Positions 23,293 to 34,812 are shown, numbered from the stretch's first letter. The stretch is 64,000 bases of DNA from Maniola hyperantus (GCF_902806685.2 NC_048542.1:3518533-3582532), one strand, 5' to 3'. Numbers and translations: made by a program. Notes: generated by a model not told the origin, from the letters alone.

Positions 23293-23855
23293 TTCTAAAT
23301 ATATAAAAGGTAAAGGTGACTGGTAGGTAAAAAAAGCCGTGGTAGCCTAGTGGTTAGGACGTCCACCTTCCAATCGGAGGTCAGGGGTTCGATCCCGGGC
23401 ACGCATCTCTAACTTTTCGGAGTTATGTGCGTTTTTAAGTACCTACCTAATTAAAATATCACTTGCTTTAACGGTGAAGGAAAACATCGTGAGGAAACCT
23501 GCATGCCTGAGAGTTCTCCATAATGTTCTCAAAGGTGTGTGAAGTCTGCCAATCCGCACTTGGCCAGCGTGGTAGACTATGGCCAAAACCCTTCTCACTC
23601 TGAGAGGAGACCCGTGCTCTGTAGTGAGCCGGCGATGGGTTGATCATGATGAAAGGTGACTGACTGACTGACTGATTTATCAACGGAAAGCTCAAACTAC
23701 TGGACGGATCGAGCTGAAATTTGGCATGCAGATAGCTATTATAACGTAGGCATCCGCTAAGAAAGGATTTTTGGAAATTCAACCCATAATGGAGTGAAAT
23801 ACGGGTTTGAAATTTGTGTAGTCCACGCGGACGAAGTCAGGAGCATAAGCTAGTG
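23293..23855 (+). mobile_element. GACT-type short element interrupted by a tRNA-SINE
   Basis: The family runs from TCTAAATATATAAAAGG-AAAGGTGACTGACTG through CTCAAACTACTGGACGGATCG to GACGAAGTCGCGAGCATAAGCTAGT. Here the start and the rest are split by a SINE at 23323-23651. An 11-bp duplication AAAGGTGACTG (23312-23322 and 23652-23662) marks the insertion. Confidence 0.75.
23323..23651 (+). mobile_element. tRNA-headed SINE (family A), intact with target duplication
   Basis: The head carries A-box-like TAGCCTAGTGGTTAGGACGTC and B-box-like GGTTCGATCCCGG. The body ends GATGGGTTGATCATGATG. It is flanked by AAAGGTGACTG on both sides (11 bp). Such SINEs are transcribed by RNA polymerase III and moved by a partner LINE. 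Confidence 0.8.
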
Positions 23856-24032
23856 CTCATATAAAATTGCAATCCGTGTATCGTCAGCACATCGGACGTG
23901 CCTCGAACGTAACACGACTCGGGCCCGGTACGGTCTAGCATAAATCGTCCTTAATCTCGTTTGTTTCAAAACGATTTTACCTAGAACTGTTGTTATGTGC
24001 AGTAGGTTTTATTTACAGTTGAGATGTTTTAA

Positions 24033-24297
24033 AAAAGCGGTCAAGTGTGAGTCGGACTCACACACAAAGGGTATCGTATCATCGTACAAGAAATAACACT
24101 TAAATTTTTACTTTTATTTCCATGGCAGGCATTTTGAAATTTTGAATATTATTTGTTGTTAAAGCGACAATAGAAATACAGTGTAAAAATTTCAAGTCTA
24201 CCTATTACGGTTCATGAGATCCAGCCCGCTAACAGACAGACGGACGGACAGATGGACGGACAGCGGAGGCTTAGTAATGGGTCCCGTTGGCGCCCGA
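24033..24297 (+). mobile_element. GTCAAGTGTGAGTCGGACTC-type element
   Basis: Same family, with GGTTCATGAGATCCAGCCCGC and a (GGAC)n-rich stretch; the 3' end is eroded. Confidence 0.5.
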
Positions 24298-24356
24298 AAT
24301 TAGATTAGATTTTTTTAATTTAGATAATAAGTTTGAAATAGCTATAAAACATTGTA

Positions 24357-24497
24357 TACGTGACAGATCGAGATGGCAATCTGGGTGGGGACGCCCCTCA
24401 CACCCGGTGCGGGATAGCGCATGGTGACGTGCGGGTCTGCGAGGCGTCCCCTGCCTCATACCCCAATTGCCATGTCGACCTGTCGCGTACTATACTT
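24357..24497. repeat. CGACAGGTCGAGATGGC foldback MITE
   Basis: Both arms are present: CGTGACAGATCGAGATGGCAATCTGGG and CCCCAATTGCCATGTCGACCTGTCGCG. Confidence 0.65.
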
Positions 24498-24504
24498 ACT
24501 GATA

Positions 24505-24672
24505 TATCAGTACCCTTATTACAAATGCGAAAGTGTGTTTGTTGGTTTATCCTTCAATCACGTCGCAACGGTGCAACGGATTGACGTGATTTTTGTATGG
24601 GTATAGATAAACATAGTGACATAGGCTACTTTTCATCCCGGAAGAAAGAGTTCCCACGGGATTTTTAAAAAC
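24505..24672 (-). mobile_element. ACTAGCTGATGCCCGCGAC-type element, truncated
   Basis: Reverse orientation. TATCAGTACCCTTATTACAAATGCGAAAGTGTG through ...CCCACGGGATTTTTAAAAACCTAATTC; the CTAGC end is lost. Confidence 0.6.
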
Positions 24673-26070
24673 CTAATTCAAAATAATATAATATATTCAA
24701 AATAAGCTGCAGATCAATAAATTTAGCGGCAATCGCGTTTGTTTTGTGCGGACAAAGGTCGGGTCAGTAGGTAGTTGCGATACTGAACGATACGATATCG
24801 ATTTGACATTGGCAGTATCATCTCTAGGAAGGAAAATATTATATTCCATACATTGATCAAGAGCACAATAATTAATCTGAGTTCTAAATTAAAAGCCTTT
24901 ATGGTTTAGTTTTCGAAAGCAATTCACTCAGGAATCGGGATGATGAAAAAAAAAAACTAGATGTAAGTAGGTAGGTACTGTTTTAAAATTCAGATAAAAT
25001 CTTTAAAAGGTAGAGTAGATTTAGATTTTAGAGAATTTATTTATTTCATGTAGGACTACAGCTAGTGTCTCTTACAATACGTCTGTGACTCTATCTCATG
25101 TTCGGAATACTGATCCTACTGAGAAGAGCTGGCAAGAAACTCAGCACCTGCTTTTTCAAATCGTAAAAAGTTATAGTAACAATGCTCAGCCTTACTTCCA
25201 CGCCACTTTGTCACTAATCATTGAGGAATGTATCAATTGTATTGCCTTAATACTTGTATTATTTTTAGATATTGGTTTTGAGCCTCCGGTCATGTCAAAT
25301 AACCGACCCATTAGACTATGAAAATGAGAAAACTGAGTGCAGTGTGTTTACGCACACACTTGTCTACTATAATCTCCTACGCAGTTGGCTAGTCTATAGG
25401 CCGAAATTCGGTCAAGAGGAACTTTCATTCATAATTTCATTTTTTCATTTCATTTCATTCATTGAATGTAATTTGTACCGCGATATTTATTGACTGAACC
25501 TGAATATAATATCATCTTCGTCACTCATGACCAGAGGTAGATTATCCCTAAGGCCAACTAGGCACGCGCCCTGGGGGCGCGAGGTTACGAAGGGGCGCGC
25601 GCGATCATGTCGAGTTCCATTACCTAGCCTACCTAATTATCCCTATCTAAGTAATATTATCTTGGGAGTGACCGAAACTACCTCTTCTTTAATATAGCAA
25701 AGTGTCATGATGTGATATTCTTCCCTTGTTCACATAAATAGTATAATCACCAACAACCAGCTATGCAATGAGACGATTCCTCGTTCTTTTGAAATTAGTT
25801 AAAAAAAATATGGCGGCTAGAGGGGCGCCTATGAGGTGCTTGCCTAGGGCGCTCTCGATATTTAATCCGCCTTTGCTCATGACTGTACCTACCGTACCTA
25901 CTGCATAAAAACAGCTTTGTCCAACGAACTCACTATTATATAAACCTTTGAATGTTTCTGTCCGGTGTTTGAACTTCGATTAGACAATGTCGACTGGATG
26001 ACGGATACCAAAATCAAAACATCGAATTCGAACAATGGGCACGCACACTTACGAAGTAGGTATAGTTATT

Positions 26071-26275
26071 AGCATTGACTTATATATTACTTCGTATGGA
26101 CAGGGCTATTGAACAAAATAGCACCGACACAGTGGTGCTTTAGCACCAATGCAACCTCAGTGACGTCTGCATTTCAAACGGGTCGTTCATTAGTATCTAA
26201 GAGGTGGCGCTGATTGACTTGGTTCCAAAACCATGAAAAATTTTGTTCGCTTGACCATATCTTGTAATTTGTATC
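26071..26275 (+). repeat. Unclassified ~205-bp repeat, copy 1
   Basis: TACTTCGTATGGACAGGGCTATTGAAC through CAAACGGGTCGTTCATTAGTATCTAAGAGGTGGCGC to TTTTGTTCGCTTGACCATATCTTGTAATTTG. The second copy is at 36408-36608. Confidence 0.6.
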
Positions 26276-26354
26276 GAAGGCTATTAGTTATATTATACAG
26301 GTACAAAAACGCATGTGCGGTTGTTTGGTTAGTAAGGGAAATAGTCAAAACTAT

Positions 26355-26546
26355 ATCAGTACCCTTATTATAATTGCGAAAGTGTGTTTGTTTGTTGGTT
26401 CGTTGGCTTGTTGGTTTGCAACGGTGCAACGGATTGAGGTGATTTTTTCATGGGTATAGTTAAAGACCTGGAGAGTGACATAAGCTACTTTTTACAGGAT
26501 TTTAAAACCAAAATCCACGCGGACGAAGTCGCGGGCATCAGCTAGT
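26355..26546 (-). mobile_element. ACTAGCTGATGCCCGCGAC-type element
   Basis: Reverse orientation, from TATCAGTACCCTTATTATAATTGCG to GAAGTCGCGGGCATCAGCTAGT, with both family ends recognisable. Confidence 0.65.
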
Positions 26547-26801
26547 CTTTTTTTAAAACCTAAACACATGCGGATAACTAAACTAACCTAAACTTCTGGT
26601 TTGCGATAGGTACACCAAAATGTGTGTTCTGCAGAAGTGGGGACCGCGTACAGAGAACTGAGAAGCGCAGCGAGGGACGACGACTAAGCTAAAGTGTAAC
26701 GACGATTACGCATTGCACTTCCGTCATCCGAGTTCTATCCGTCGTCCGTGAGAATACCAGCGATTTCTACGACATATGTCATAAGCTCCCATACAAAACA
26801 A

Positions 26802-27539
26802 AACCGACCAAGTGCGAGTCAGGCTCGCCCAACGAGGGTTCCGTATTACAGTTGTATTTTTTGTACCTTTTGCACGATAATTCAAAAACTATGATGCATA
26901 AAAATAAATAAAAATCTGTTTTAGAATGTACAGGCGAAGCCCTTTCATATGATACCCCACTTGATATAGTTATCTTACTTCGAAAATGGAAAATACTAAT
27001 TATTAGTTTATGATCACAATTTAATTTTTTTTGTGTGATGTAACCACAAATTCACGGTTTTCAGATTTTTCCCCAAATGTCTGTTACAAGACCTACCTAC
27101 CTGCCAAATTTCATGATTCTAGGTCAACGGGAAGTACCCTGTAGGTTTCTTGACAGACAGACAATGACAGATTTTTGCGACATTTTGAACGATAAGTCAA
27201 AAACTATTATGCATAAAACTAAATAAAAATCTGTTTTAGAATGTACAGGTAAAGCCCTTTCATATGATACATTGAAAAAATTAAATATTTGTTCATGAAC
27301 ACATTTTAATTTTTTTTTGATGAACATAACTAACTACAAATTCACGGTTTTCGGATTTACGTGCTCTCAGACCTTTCTTCTACCAAATTACATAATTCTA
27401 AGTCAACGGGAAGTATCTGTCAAAAAAAACCTATAGGGATAGGTTTTTTGACAGATACGACGGACAGACGGACAGACAGACAGACAACAAAGTGATCCTA
27501 TAAGGGCTCCTTTTTCCTTTTAGGTACGGAACCCTAAAA
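26802..27539 (+). mobile_element. CCGGCCAAGTGCGAGTC-type element with internal duplication
   Basis: The segment from CGACATTTT.CACGATAA.TCAAAAACTAT to the GACAGACAGAC run occurs twice (about 26865-27165 and 27175-27485), making the copy about 740 nt. Confidence 0.65.
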
Positions 27540-28139
27540 ATAATTCGAATGAAACGTGACGATGTTAATACCCTATACTACCTAAAGTCTAAATCCATAG
27601 TCTATAGTTACTCATTAGGAATTTCGTCTTCATTTGTCACCGTGTTACTCAATAGCGATAATGCCTTTAGCACGTTTTGCTTACGTTTCCGATTCGGCGA
27701 AAAAACTATACACACAGCGTTGCTTCACGTTTAGTGTAAGAGACCACCGAGATATTATGTCCTAAACGTAACATAATACATGACTTTAGTTTTTTTGGCT
27801 TTAGTTAAAGTTTTCGAGATATCAAACCTAATATTAGTAGTGAGCGTAAGTAAGTGACACATGGCAAGAATATACCTAATATTAACGTAGGGAAAGGATA
27901 TTTATAAAACTACACTCGCGAGCAACCTCAACACAAATACATGGATTTTTCGAAAAATGTTCTACTTTTTTATAAAAACATATATCATTTAAAAGCTTGA
28001 TATCTAGGCTTTAAATTGATACCAAAATTGTAATTATTTATTCAGTACATTTTAAATTAAAGCTATCTGGATGAGAAGGGAGGGTCACTTACATGTATTT
28101 ATTATTGTACTACTTAAATACATATTATTTTCTAAATAT

Positions 28140-28262
28140 CAATACCCAAATCATAAATACGAAAGTGTGTTTGTTTGTTGGTTTATTGGTTTGTCCTTTA
28201 ATCACGTCGCAACGGAGCAACGAATCGACGTGACTTTTTGTATGGGTAAAGTTAAAGACTTT
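28140..28262 (-). mobile_element. ACTAGCTGATGCCCGCGAC-type element, truncated
   Basis: Reverse orientation. Only the half with the GCGAAAGTGTGTTTG-like end and the CACGTCGCAACGG motif remains. Confidence 0.55.
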
Positions 28263-28440
28263 TGAAAGGATGATGATCTGACCAATTAAGTATTAAGAAA
28301 ATTACCTTTTACATTTTTCCATATTTTTTCATTTTTACATATTATGTACCCGACCACCAACATATTATTATTATAGTATAGAGACTAGAGTGATCTCTTA
28401 GTCTTTTTGTTTACAGTAGATTGTAGAAGCGTCGCATTTA

Positions 28441-28841
28441 AGGTTCGTACGCACCTGAGCGGCGCGGCGCGGCGCTTCAGTCCGACTGCAGAACGCGTCA
28501 CCTCAGGCCGCTCGACGGTGCCTACCGCACTACAACTTCAGTACGCGGCACCTCGCGTCACTTGCGCGTCACTTTTATACCCGTTCGCGTACGAGCGCGA
28601 AGCGCCGCGCCGCGCCGCTGGGTATGTCGCACTAGCGTCACTGCACTGCGCGTCGCTTCGCTGCGCTTCAAAATATTCTCTCCTGCCGTGCCGCGCGGCA
28701 ACGCGCGGTGAAGCGCTGTGCAGCGCCGCTCTAGTGCGATATGCGCCATACAAAATGATAGAAATGATATTTTGAAGCTCTGTGCCGCGACGTGCAGCTC
28801 GCTGAAGCGCCGCGCCGCGCCGCTCAGGTGCGTACGAACCT
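28441..28841. mobile_element. GC-rich MITE with perfect 40-bp terminal inverted repeats
   Basis: 28441-28480 (AGGTTCGTACGCACCTGAGC...GGCGCTTCAG) is the exact reverse complement of 28802-28841. TTA sits on each side (28438-28440 and 28842-28844). The interior is strongly GC/CpG-rich and repeats the GCGCCGCGCCGCGCCGCT motif near 28600. No transposase is encoded. The TTA duplication is of the kind seen with PIF/Harbinger elements (TWA), so a non-autonomous Harbinger-type element is my inference. The several open frames of about 100 codons here reflect GC content. Confidence 0.85.
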
Positions 28842-29419
28842 TTATACCCATCGATCAAATAAATAGCTTGACGTTATAATTTTTTTTTTTCAAAGAATAT
28901 ATAAATAATTGACATCATTTTGACCTGTACGGAGCGGAGCAGAGTTGATAGACCAATCAAATTATTGATATATGACGTGATCTTTTTTTACATCTATCAA
29001 TAATCTCCTCTCCCTGAAATCTCCGCCCATTTTCACTTTGGTCGATACCGAGCCTAGTTGTCCATGATTTTTATTTACCATCGGTAATTCGGTATACCTT
29101 ATACTTTTTATCCCCGGTAATCAAAGCGTACCCACGGGATAAAACCCTAAATCCGTGCGTACCAAGTCGCCAGTAAGACGAGTCGCTCTATAAAATTATA
29201 AGTTGTGTTTAAATGTAATGTGATTTTTACGACAAGCGTGATGTCAACACCTATATAGTGTAATCACAATAACACATTACAGATAGCATCGTTTTGGATA
29301 TGAATCGTCTGATCGCTTAGCAGTGGATACCTAGATACCACCCATTCTCTGTGCTAGATATTATTTAAAAATTATATTAAAAAACTGCCAAGGCACTAAA
29401 TGAACTACATAGTTAAAAC

Positions 29420-29620
29420 ATTTTTTTTCACATTTGAAAATGGCGCCATATAATATATTATATTTTATTAATTTGTAGCCAGTGTCACTCGGGATGATGC
29501 ATCTAAGGATTCTAACGATACCCCATACGTCCAAGTTTTGTCAGGCATTTAGAAGTTTTGATGATATAAATAAACTCACATACATTCCTTTTTTGGGCAG
29601 CTGAGTCGTGTAAAAATAAT
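29420..29620 (+). repeat. GAAAATGGCGCCATA-type repeat
   Basis: CATTTGAAAATGGCGCCATATAA, AGTGTCACTCGGGATGATGC and GATACCCCATACGTCC, matching 11825-12180. Confidence 0.55.
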
Positions 29621-30225
29621 GAATAGTGAGAACAATAATTGTTTCCATTTATGGAACTGTACTCAGGCCTAGTGGTATGGTACTACACTGTTGGCTCCTA
29701 GTTTTAGGACTTCAAGATGGTACCAACTACCAACGTGGCTAGCATTTGACCGACAGCGATCGATGTTGTCGATCGGCGCACGTGGATCGATTGACGTGGA
29801 AGCTTTGTCCAATTGATAAAATAATGGTGGGTCGACCTGCGAATTATAATCGAATGCATAGAAAATCGCCATGCAAGGACTCGAGAGCCAAAGGCCAATC
29901 TACCATCGATAATGAATATTTCAATATCGAGTAATAGAGCTAATCGATTTGATGTGAGTACCTTCATATAAGTGTCGATCGGGTCAGTTTTTAATCAGTG
30001 GGAGAAGTCTTTCAATCGTATTTAATCTATGATCAGTGATAAGTGATCACTGATCGATGATTATTGATTATACATGATACTGTATGTTTACTTTTAATTA
30101 TTAATATTTAGGTGTACTAATAGATATTATAAAGAAGTATTTGTTAGTATGTAGGGGATATTTGTTCTTTCACTGATAACTACATTATCCCCGAATATAT
30201 TATGTACTATATCTACTATAATTAT

Positions 30226-30450
30226 TAATATTATAAATGTGAAAGTGTGTCTGTCTGTCTGCAGGCTTTTCACGAACCAGCCACTTAATCAATTTTGACG
30301 AAATTTTGCATAGAGATAGATTCCATTCCGGGGATGGGCATACGCTACTTTTGGTCCCGAAAACTCGAAGTATGTATTTTAAAAAACCTGAATCTACTAA
30401 AATTATTTCACGCTGACGAACGAAGTTGTGAGTAAAAGCTAATTTAATTT
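30226..30450 (-). mobile_element. ACTAGCTGATGCCCGCGAC-type element, diverged
   Basis: Reverse orientation, beginning ATTATTAATATTATAAATGTG and ending near CGAAGTTGTGAGTAAAAGCTAA. Confidence 0.5.
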
Positions 30451-30457
30451 AAGCTTA

Positions 30458-30721
30458 TCTAAATATATAAAAGGAAAAGGTGACTGACTGACTGATCTAT
30501 CTACGCACAGCTCAAACTACTGGACGGATCGGGCTGAAATTTGGCATGCTAGCGTTTGCTATCTATCTGATCTATCTATCTATCTATTGCTAGCTATCTG
30601 AGCTGTTATGAAGTAGGCGTCCGCTAAGAAAGGATTTTTAAAAATTCAAGCCCTAAAGGCGTGAAATAGGGGTTTGAAATTTGTGTAGTCTACGCGGACG
30701 AAGTCGCGAGCATAAGCTAGT
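30458..30721 (+). mobile_element. GACT-type element with expanded CTAT tract
   Basis: Complete copy from TATCTAAATATATAAAAGG to CGCGAGCATAAGCTAGT, with a (CTAT)n expansion at about 30560-30590. Confidence 0.65.
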
Positions 30722-30926
30722 TAAATAATATTTCAGAAACCTAAACCTATGTCGGATAGTATAAACGTCCTTTCCGTAACCGACGCGGTCGCTCGTTCGT
30801 TTCGTTTGACGAGGCAAAAACGTGGTATTGTAATAAGAGTTTAGGAGTTGTTCAAGGCTCGGGTTACAAGCTCCCTCGCCCGGCGACGCTTCTCAAGCGT
30901 TCTAACTTTTTCATTTTTATATTTTG

Positions 30927-31295
30927 ACTAGCTGATCCCCGCGGCTTCGCCCGCGTAGATTTAGGTTTTTAAAGATCCCGTATAGCCTATGTCACTCAGG
31001 AATAATGTAGCTTTCTACTGGTGAAAGAATTTTTAAAATCGGTTCAGTAGTTCTAAAGATTACCCCCTACAAACAAACTTAACGACATTACCTCTTTATA
31101 TAATATTACGGAACCCTATTTTTTTCCAAAATAAAATATAGCCTATGTTACTCGTGGATAATGTAGCTTTCGAATGGTGAAAGAATTTTTAAAATCGGTC
31201 CAGTAGTTTTTGAGCCTATTCAGTACAAACAAACAAACAAACAAACAAACAAACAAACAAACAAACAAACAAAGTTTTCCTCTTTATAATATTAG
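30927..31295 (+). mobile_element. Long ACTAGCTGATCCCCGCGGC element, internally deleted copy
   Basis: It is identical by eye to the element at 37795-38545 over its first ~175 nt, and near-identical over its last ~180 nt (including the (AAAC)n run at 31225-31272). It lacks the roughly 395-nt middle present at about 37973-38369. Confidence 0.7.
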
Positions 31296-31301
31296 TGTAA
31301 A

Positions 31302-31525
31302 CTAGCTTGACTAGCCCGCGACTTCGTCCGCGTGGATTACACAAATTTCAACCCCCTATTTTACCCCCTTAGGGGTTGAATTTTCAAAAATACTTTCTTA
31401 ACGGATGTGTACGTCATTATAGCTATCTGCATGCCAAATTTCAGCCCGATCCATCCAGTAGTTTGAGCTGTCCGTTGATAGATCGATCAGTCAGTCAGTC
31501 AGTCAGTCACCTTTTAATTTTATTT
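31302..31525 (-). mobile_element. GACT-type element
   Basis: Reverse copy, from CTAGCCCGCGACTTCGTCCGCG to the (AGTC)n run and CACCTTTTAAT. Confidence 0.6.
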
Positions 31526-31744
31526 TACGAGATGATACAGTGAACGGCTGGAGCCCTCACCCCAGGACTCCTCCCTATATAACTATCTACCTAACTAAAC
31601 CTGATGCGTGGACCTGCATTATATACCTTCCTACTCATGTGCCTGTAGATCGATTCCGGAAAACCTGCATCAATCATTATTACCTACGATCGCAATTGTT
31701 GTGATTGGCTTAATTTATGGTAGGTATTCTTGTTGCAACAATGC

Positions 31745-31912
31745 ATTAATACCTATAATATTTAATATTTTTAATATTCCCCTTTCCCCTCCAACTAAGC
31801 ATAAAGCTTGTGCTAGGAGCAGGTACGACAATGGTGCAACGGGTGGGATTTGAACCGACGACCTTCCGGAATTCAGTCCGCTCTTCAACCGTTGAGCTAT
31901 TGAGACTCTAAT
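31745..31912 (-). mobile_element. tRNA-headed SINE (family C), reverse
   Basis: Read on the minus strand the head is GAGTCTCAATAGCTCAACGG with a B-box-like GGTTCAAATCCCACCCG, very tRNA-like. The body ends GGGGAATATTAAAAATATT. Confidence 0.65.
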
Positions 31913-32039
31913 GATCATTGTAGCCAATAGTGAGCGCATGTCAGCCAATCAGAGGTGATTGCGATCATCACACTGTAGCAATCATTTTACACGAAATCGA
32001 GCCCCTGGCTTCGAATCCTGTCAACTCCAATGAGTAGGT

Positions 32040-32178
32040 ATAGTTCGCGACAGGTCGAGATGACAATCGGGGTACGAGGTGGGCGCACGCCCCGTACACC
32101 CGCACGTCACCCGCTCTCGCCCACACCGGGTTATGCGGGGCGTTCCCTCCCTGATTGCCATCTCGACCTGTCGCGTTA
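32040..32178. repeat. CGACAGGTCGAGATGGC foldback MITE
   Basis: Arms TTCGCGACAGGTCGAGATGACAATCGGG and CCCTGATTGCCATCTCGACCTGTCGCG around a GC-rich centre. Confidence 0.65.
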
Positions 32179-32475
32179 ACAGCAGATTTCCTAGTTCCTC
32201 TATCATAGAAACACTTACCAGTATTCTTCTTCAACTGATTGTTATATTGACGTAGATCAGATCTTAAGCCTTTATCGGTTTGAAGGTGTAGTCACACTTG
32301 AGCTGAGAGTTTGGACCACAACTGGATCAAGATTCAACCAGATATCAAACCCAGTACTTCATGCCTGCAGACAAGCGCGAAGTGTATAAAACAAGAACCC
32401 AAGTAGGTAGGTACCTACTAAATTAGAAGAGTTATCAACTTTGAACCAAGGCACACATTTAGCTGGTACAAATTA

Positions 32476-32637
32476 TAGTACGCGACAGGTCGAGATGGCA
32501 ATCGAGGAGGAAACGCCCCCCACTCCCGCACAGCCCCCGCGCTAACGGAAGCGGGCGAGCACGGGTGACAAGTGGGTGTGCGGGGTGTCCCCCCGCCTCA
32601 TACCCCGATTGGCATCTCAACCTGTCGCGGAGTATAG
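32476..32637. repeat. CGACAGGTCGAGATGGC foldback MITE
   Basis: Arms ACGCGACAGGTCGAGATGGCAATCG and CGATTGGCATCTCAACCTGTCGCG, with an inner hairpin CCCGCGCTAACGGAAGCGGG. It lies 300 nt from the previous copy. Confidence 0.65.
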
Positions 32638-32867
32638 AAAAAGCTCCTCCATCTGGACCATCTTTAACTTCATTGAGCCACAGAGCTTTTCAGGTATCTT
32701 TACATGGTACCTGCATGAGCTTAAGATGAGTGGGAATCGCGTTGCCCGGGGCTTTCTATAAAAACGTAGTTTAGTCCCATCCAGTCCCCTCATTTGGATA
32801 TTAACTAATCAAACTCAATGAAATTTTGTAACATTCTAGAGACCATCTAGAAACAAATATCTCTGTC

Positions 32868-33175
32868 TGTCATCATCATCATGATCAACGCATTACCGGC
32901 CCACAATTGAGCACGAATGTCCTCTCAGAATGAAAAGAGTTTAGGCCAGAGTCCACCACGCTGGCCAAGTGCGTATTGGCAGACTTCACACACCTTTGAG
33001 AGCATTATGGGAACTCTTAGGCATGATGGTTTCCTCACGATGTTTTCCTTCACCGTTAAAACTAGTGTAGTATAGGTAGGTACTTATTTAATTGAAAGAC
33101 TTACAACGCACATAGCTCAGAAAAGTTAGAAGTCCTAATACAAGGCGGACATCTTAACCATTAAGCTATCCTGGA
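32868..33175 (-). mobile_element. SINE family A, reverse
   Basis: Begins CATCATCATCATGATCAACGC and ends in a degraded head (AAGGCGGACATCTTAACCATTAAGCTA). Confidence 0.65.
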
Positions 33176-33901
33176 CCTAAGAGTACCAGCTCAAAAACCA
33201 TGAGATCTGCTGGATCTGCTTCTGTCATAATTCCTATAAATGAGATCGTAAGGAAACAACCCACTTATAAATAATGTAACCCATCAAAAATTGATATATT
33301 TTATGTGTGCCCCTTGGAACAATATGTTTTCTATATACTACTTATACTTAAAATCATTAGGCATTTCAAATTCCTATATCAGTGTACAGGCGTAGTAATT
33401 ATCTAAAGCTATCAACACTCACCTCATTATCTCAAGTAGCCGACAGCCGATAAAAAGCTACGCCAAGAAGTTCCCAAAGAGAATATCACAGAACAAACAC
33501 TTGCGTACGTCAACTTAGAAACACATTAGGACGAATTTTTTAGTACACGTGTCGTGGGAACAATTTTTTGAATCAAAAATCTTTTAGTTTACTTTAAAGA
33601 CGTCCGCACTGCGCGACTGTTGGGCGTAGAATGCGATTTATGACGCTTGCGGTAGCCTAGCGCTGCGCAGGAGTTGATATGGCTCGTACAAAGCAAGTTG
33701 GTTAATTTCTTTGCTGATAACGCAGAAGTACATAAATATAAGTGTTTGCTTGCACTAAAACTTTATTTATAGTTACGTAAAATCGATTCGAAGTCGTTTT
33801 ATCGGCTAGGTTTATGTGAGATATTGGATATTGTTAGAGAATAGAACTTTATTTTAAAAAAATTATAATTTTTTAGTGTTTACCTACACTTCAAGGAAAT
33901 T

Positions 33902-34019
33902 ACTAAATAATTTTAAATACATATCAAAAATTGCGTGACCGGCAGGAATCGAACCTGCATCTTCTGGGTTCGCGCCCGATGCCTTGACCATTTTTGATAT
34001 GTATTTAAAATTATTTAGT
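33902..34019. repeat. tRNA-like segment between perfect 30-bp inverted repeats
   Basis: 33902-33931 (ACTAAATAATTTTAAATACA...) is exactly complementary to 33990-34019. The 58-nt spacer read on the minus strand (GGTCAAGGCATCGGGCGCG...GGTTCGATTCCTGCCGGTCACG) looks like the D-arm-to-acceptor part of a tRNA, with a B-box-like GGTTCGATTCC. The 5' acceptor strand is missing, so it is not a functional tRNA gene by this reading. Confidence 0.75.
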
Positions 34020-34071
34020 TTATTTTAAATTGTTTAAAAATAAGATCTGATATCCAGATGAAATTTACCAG

Positions 34072-34240
34072 AACATTATGGAGAACTCTCAGGCATGCAG
34101 GTTTCCTCACGATGTTTTCCTTCACCGTTAAAGCAAGTGATATTTATTAATATTTTAAAACGCACATAACTCCGAAAAGTGAGAGGCGAGATCGAACCCT
34201 TGACCTCCGATTAGAAGGCGGTCGTTCTAACCACTAGGCT
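34072..34240 (-). mobile_element. SINE family A fragment, reverse
   Basis: Carries CAGGCATGCAGGTTTCCTCACGATG and the head with GATCGAACCCTTGACCTCCGATTAGAAGG. Confidence 0.6.
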
Positions 34241-34404
34241 ATTGCATTTTATTTACATTTACTCTATAGTTAGCAGATACATGATAATCTACTGTGATTT
34301 ATTTACAGTTACCTACTTGCTAAAACTTAGAAAACAATTATAGAGCTTGTTATATTATCACTTATTTTGTCACCGCAATGACTAAATGCTCCAGAACACA
34401 ATGG

Positions 34405-34505
34405 TACAGTACGCGCCCGAAAGTGATGAACATCGGCTTTTAGAATGACATTACATCTTTGTAGAGCGCTGTCTCTGTCACTCATACATATGACGCTTTG
34501 TCGGA
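34405..34505. repeat. Half copy of the GAAAGTGATG foldback MITE
   Basis: CAGTACGCGCCCGAAAGTGATGAACATCGGC through TAGAGCGCTGTCTCTGTCACTCATACATATGACG, matching one arm of 35502-35657. Confidence 0.5.
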
Positions 34506-34695
34506 TTCAATGACCGAGACTTGGTTGGACTTGGTCTACAATCCTTTGATGTTTGTATAAAAACACTGTATCTGCAGCTCTGCTAGTTTAGTAGTTTAAC
34601 TAGTATAGTAGAAAATATAAGCCGAATGGCCCTGTAGGCTGTATGGTCTTCGCAAATTCGCACGTCGTACAGTTATGGCCATTTAAGTACAAAGT

Positions 34696-34728
34696 CGAAT
34701 CAGAGTGGAATCATTCCACTCTGATTCG
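34696..34728. repeat. 33-bp near-perfect palindrome
   Basis: Arms CGAATCAGAGTGGAAT and ATTCCACTCTGATTCG (16 bp each, perfect) are separated by one base. Confidence 0.85.
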
Positions 34729-34812
34729 GGAATCGGCGTGGAGTTTGGGTAATGTGCGAAGACACGTTTGCTTCGTCAAGCGCATTGGCCGAGTGCATTA
34801 GGCCCTAATGTA

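Noticed and set aside
23337..23410. A functional tRNA gene (A- and B-box-like sequence and TTCGATCCC)
   Set aside because: It is the head of a SINE repeated many times in the window with the same body. The cloverleaf acceptor pairing is not complete.
28407..28858. Three Ala/Arg-rich open frames of 97-122 codons
   Set aside because: They lie in a MITE with perfect inverted ends; the frames follow from GC-rich, stop-poor sequence and from the inverted repeat.
31830..31912. A tRNA gene on the minus strand
   Set aside because: Very tRNA-like, but the same head and the same non-tRNA body occur at 36606, 51063 and 56317, so it is a SINE.
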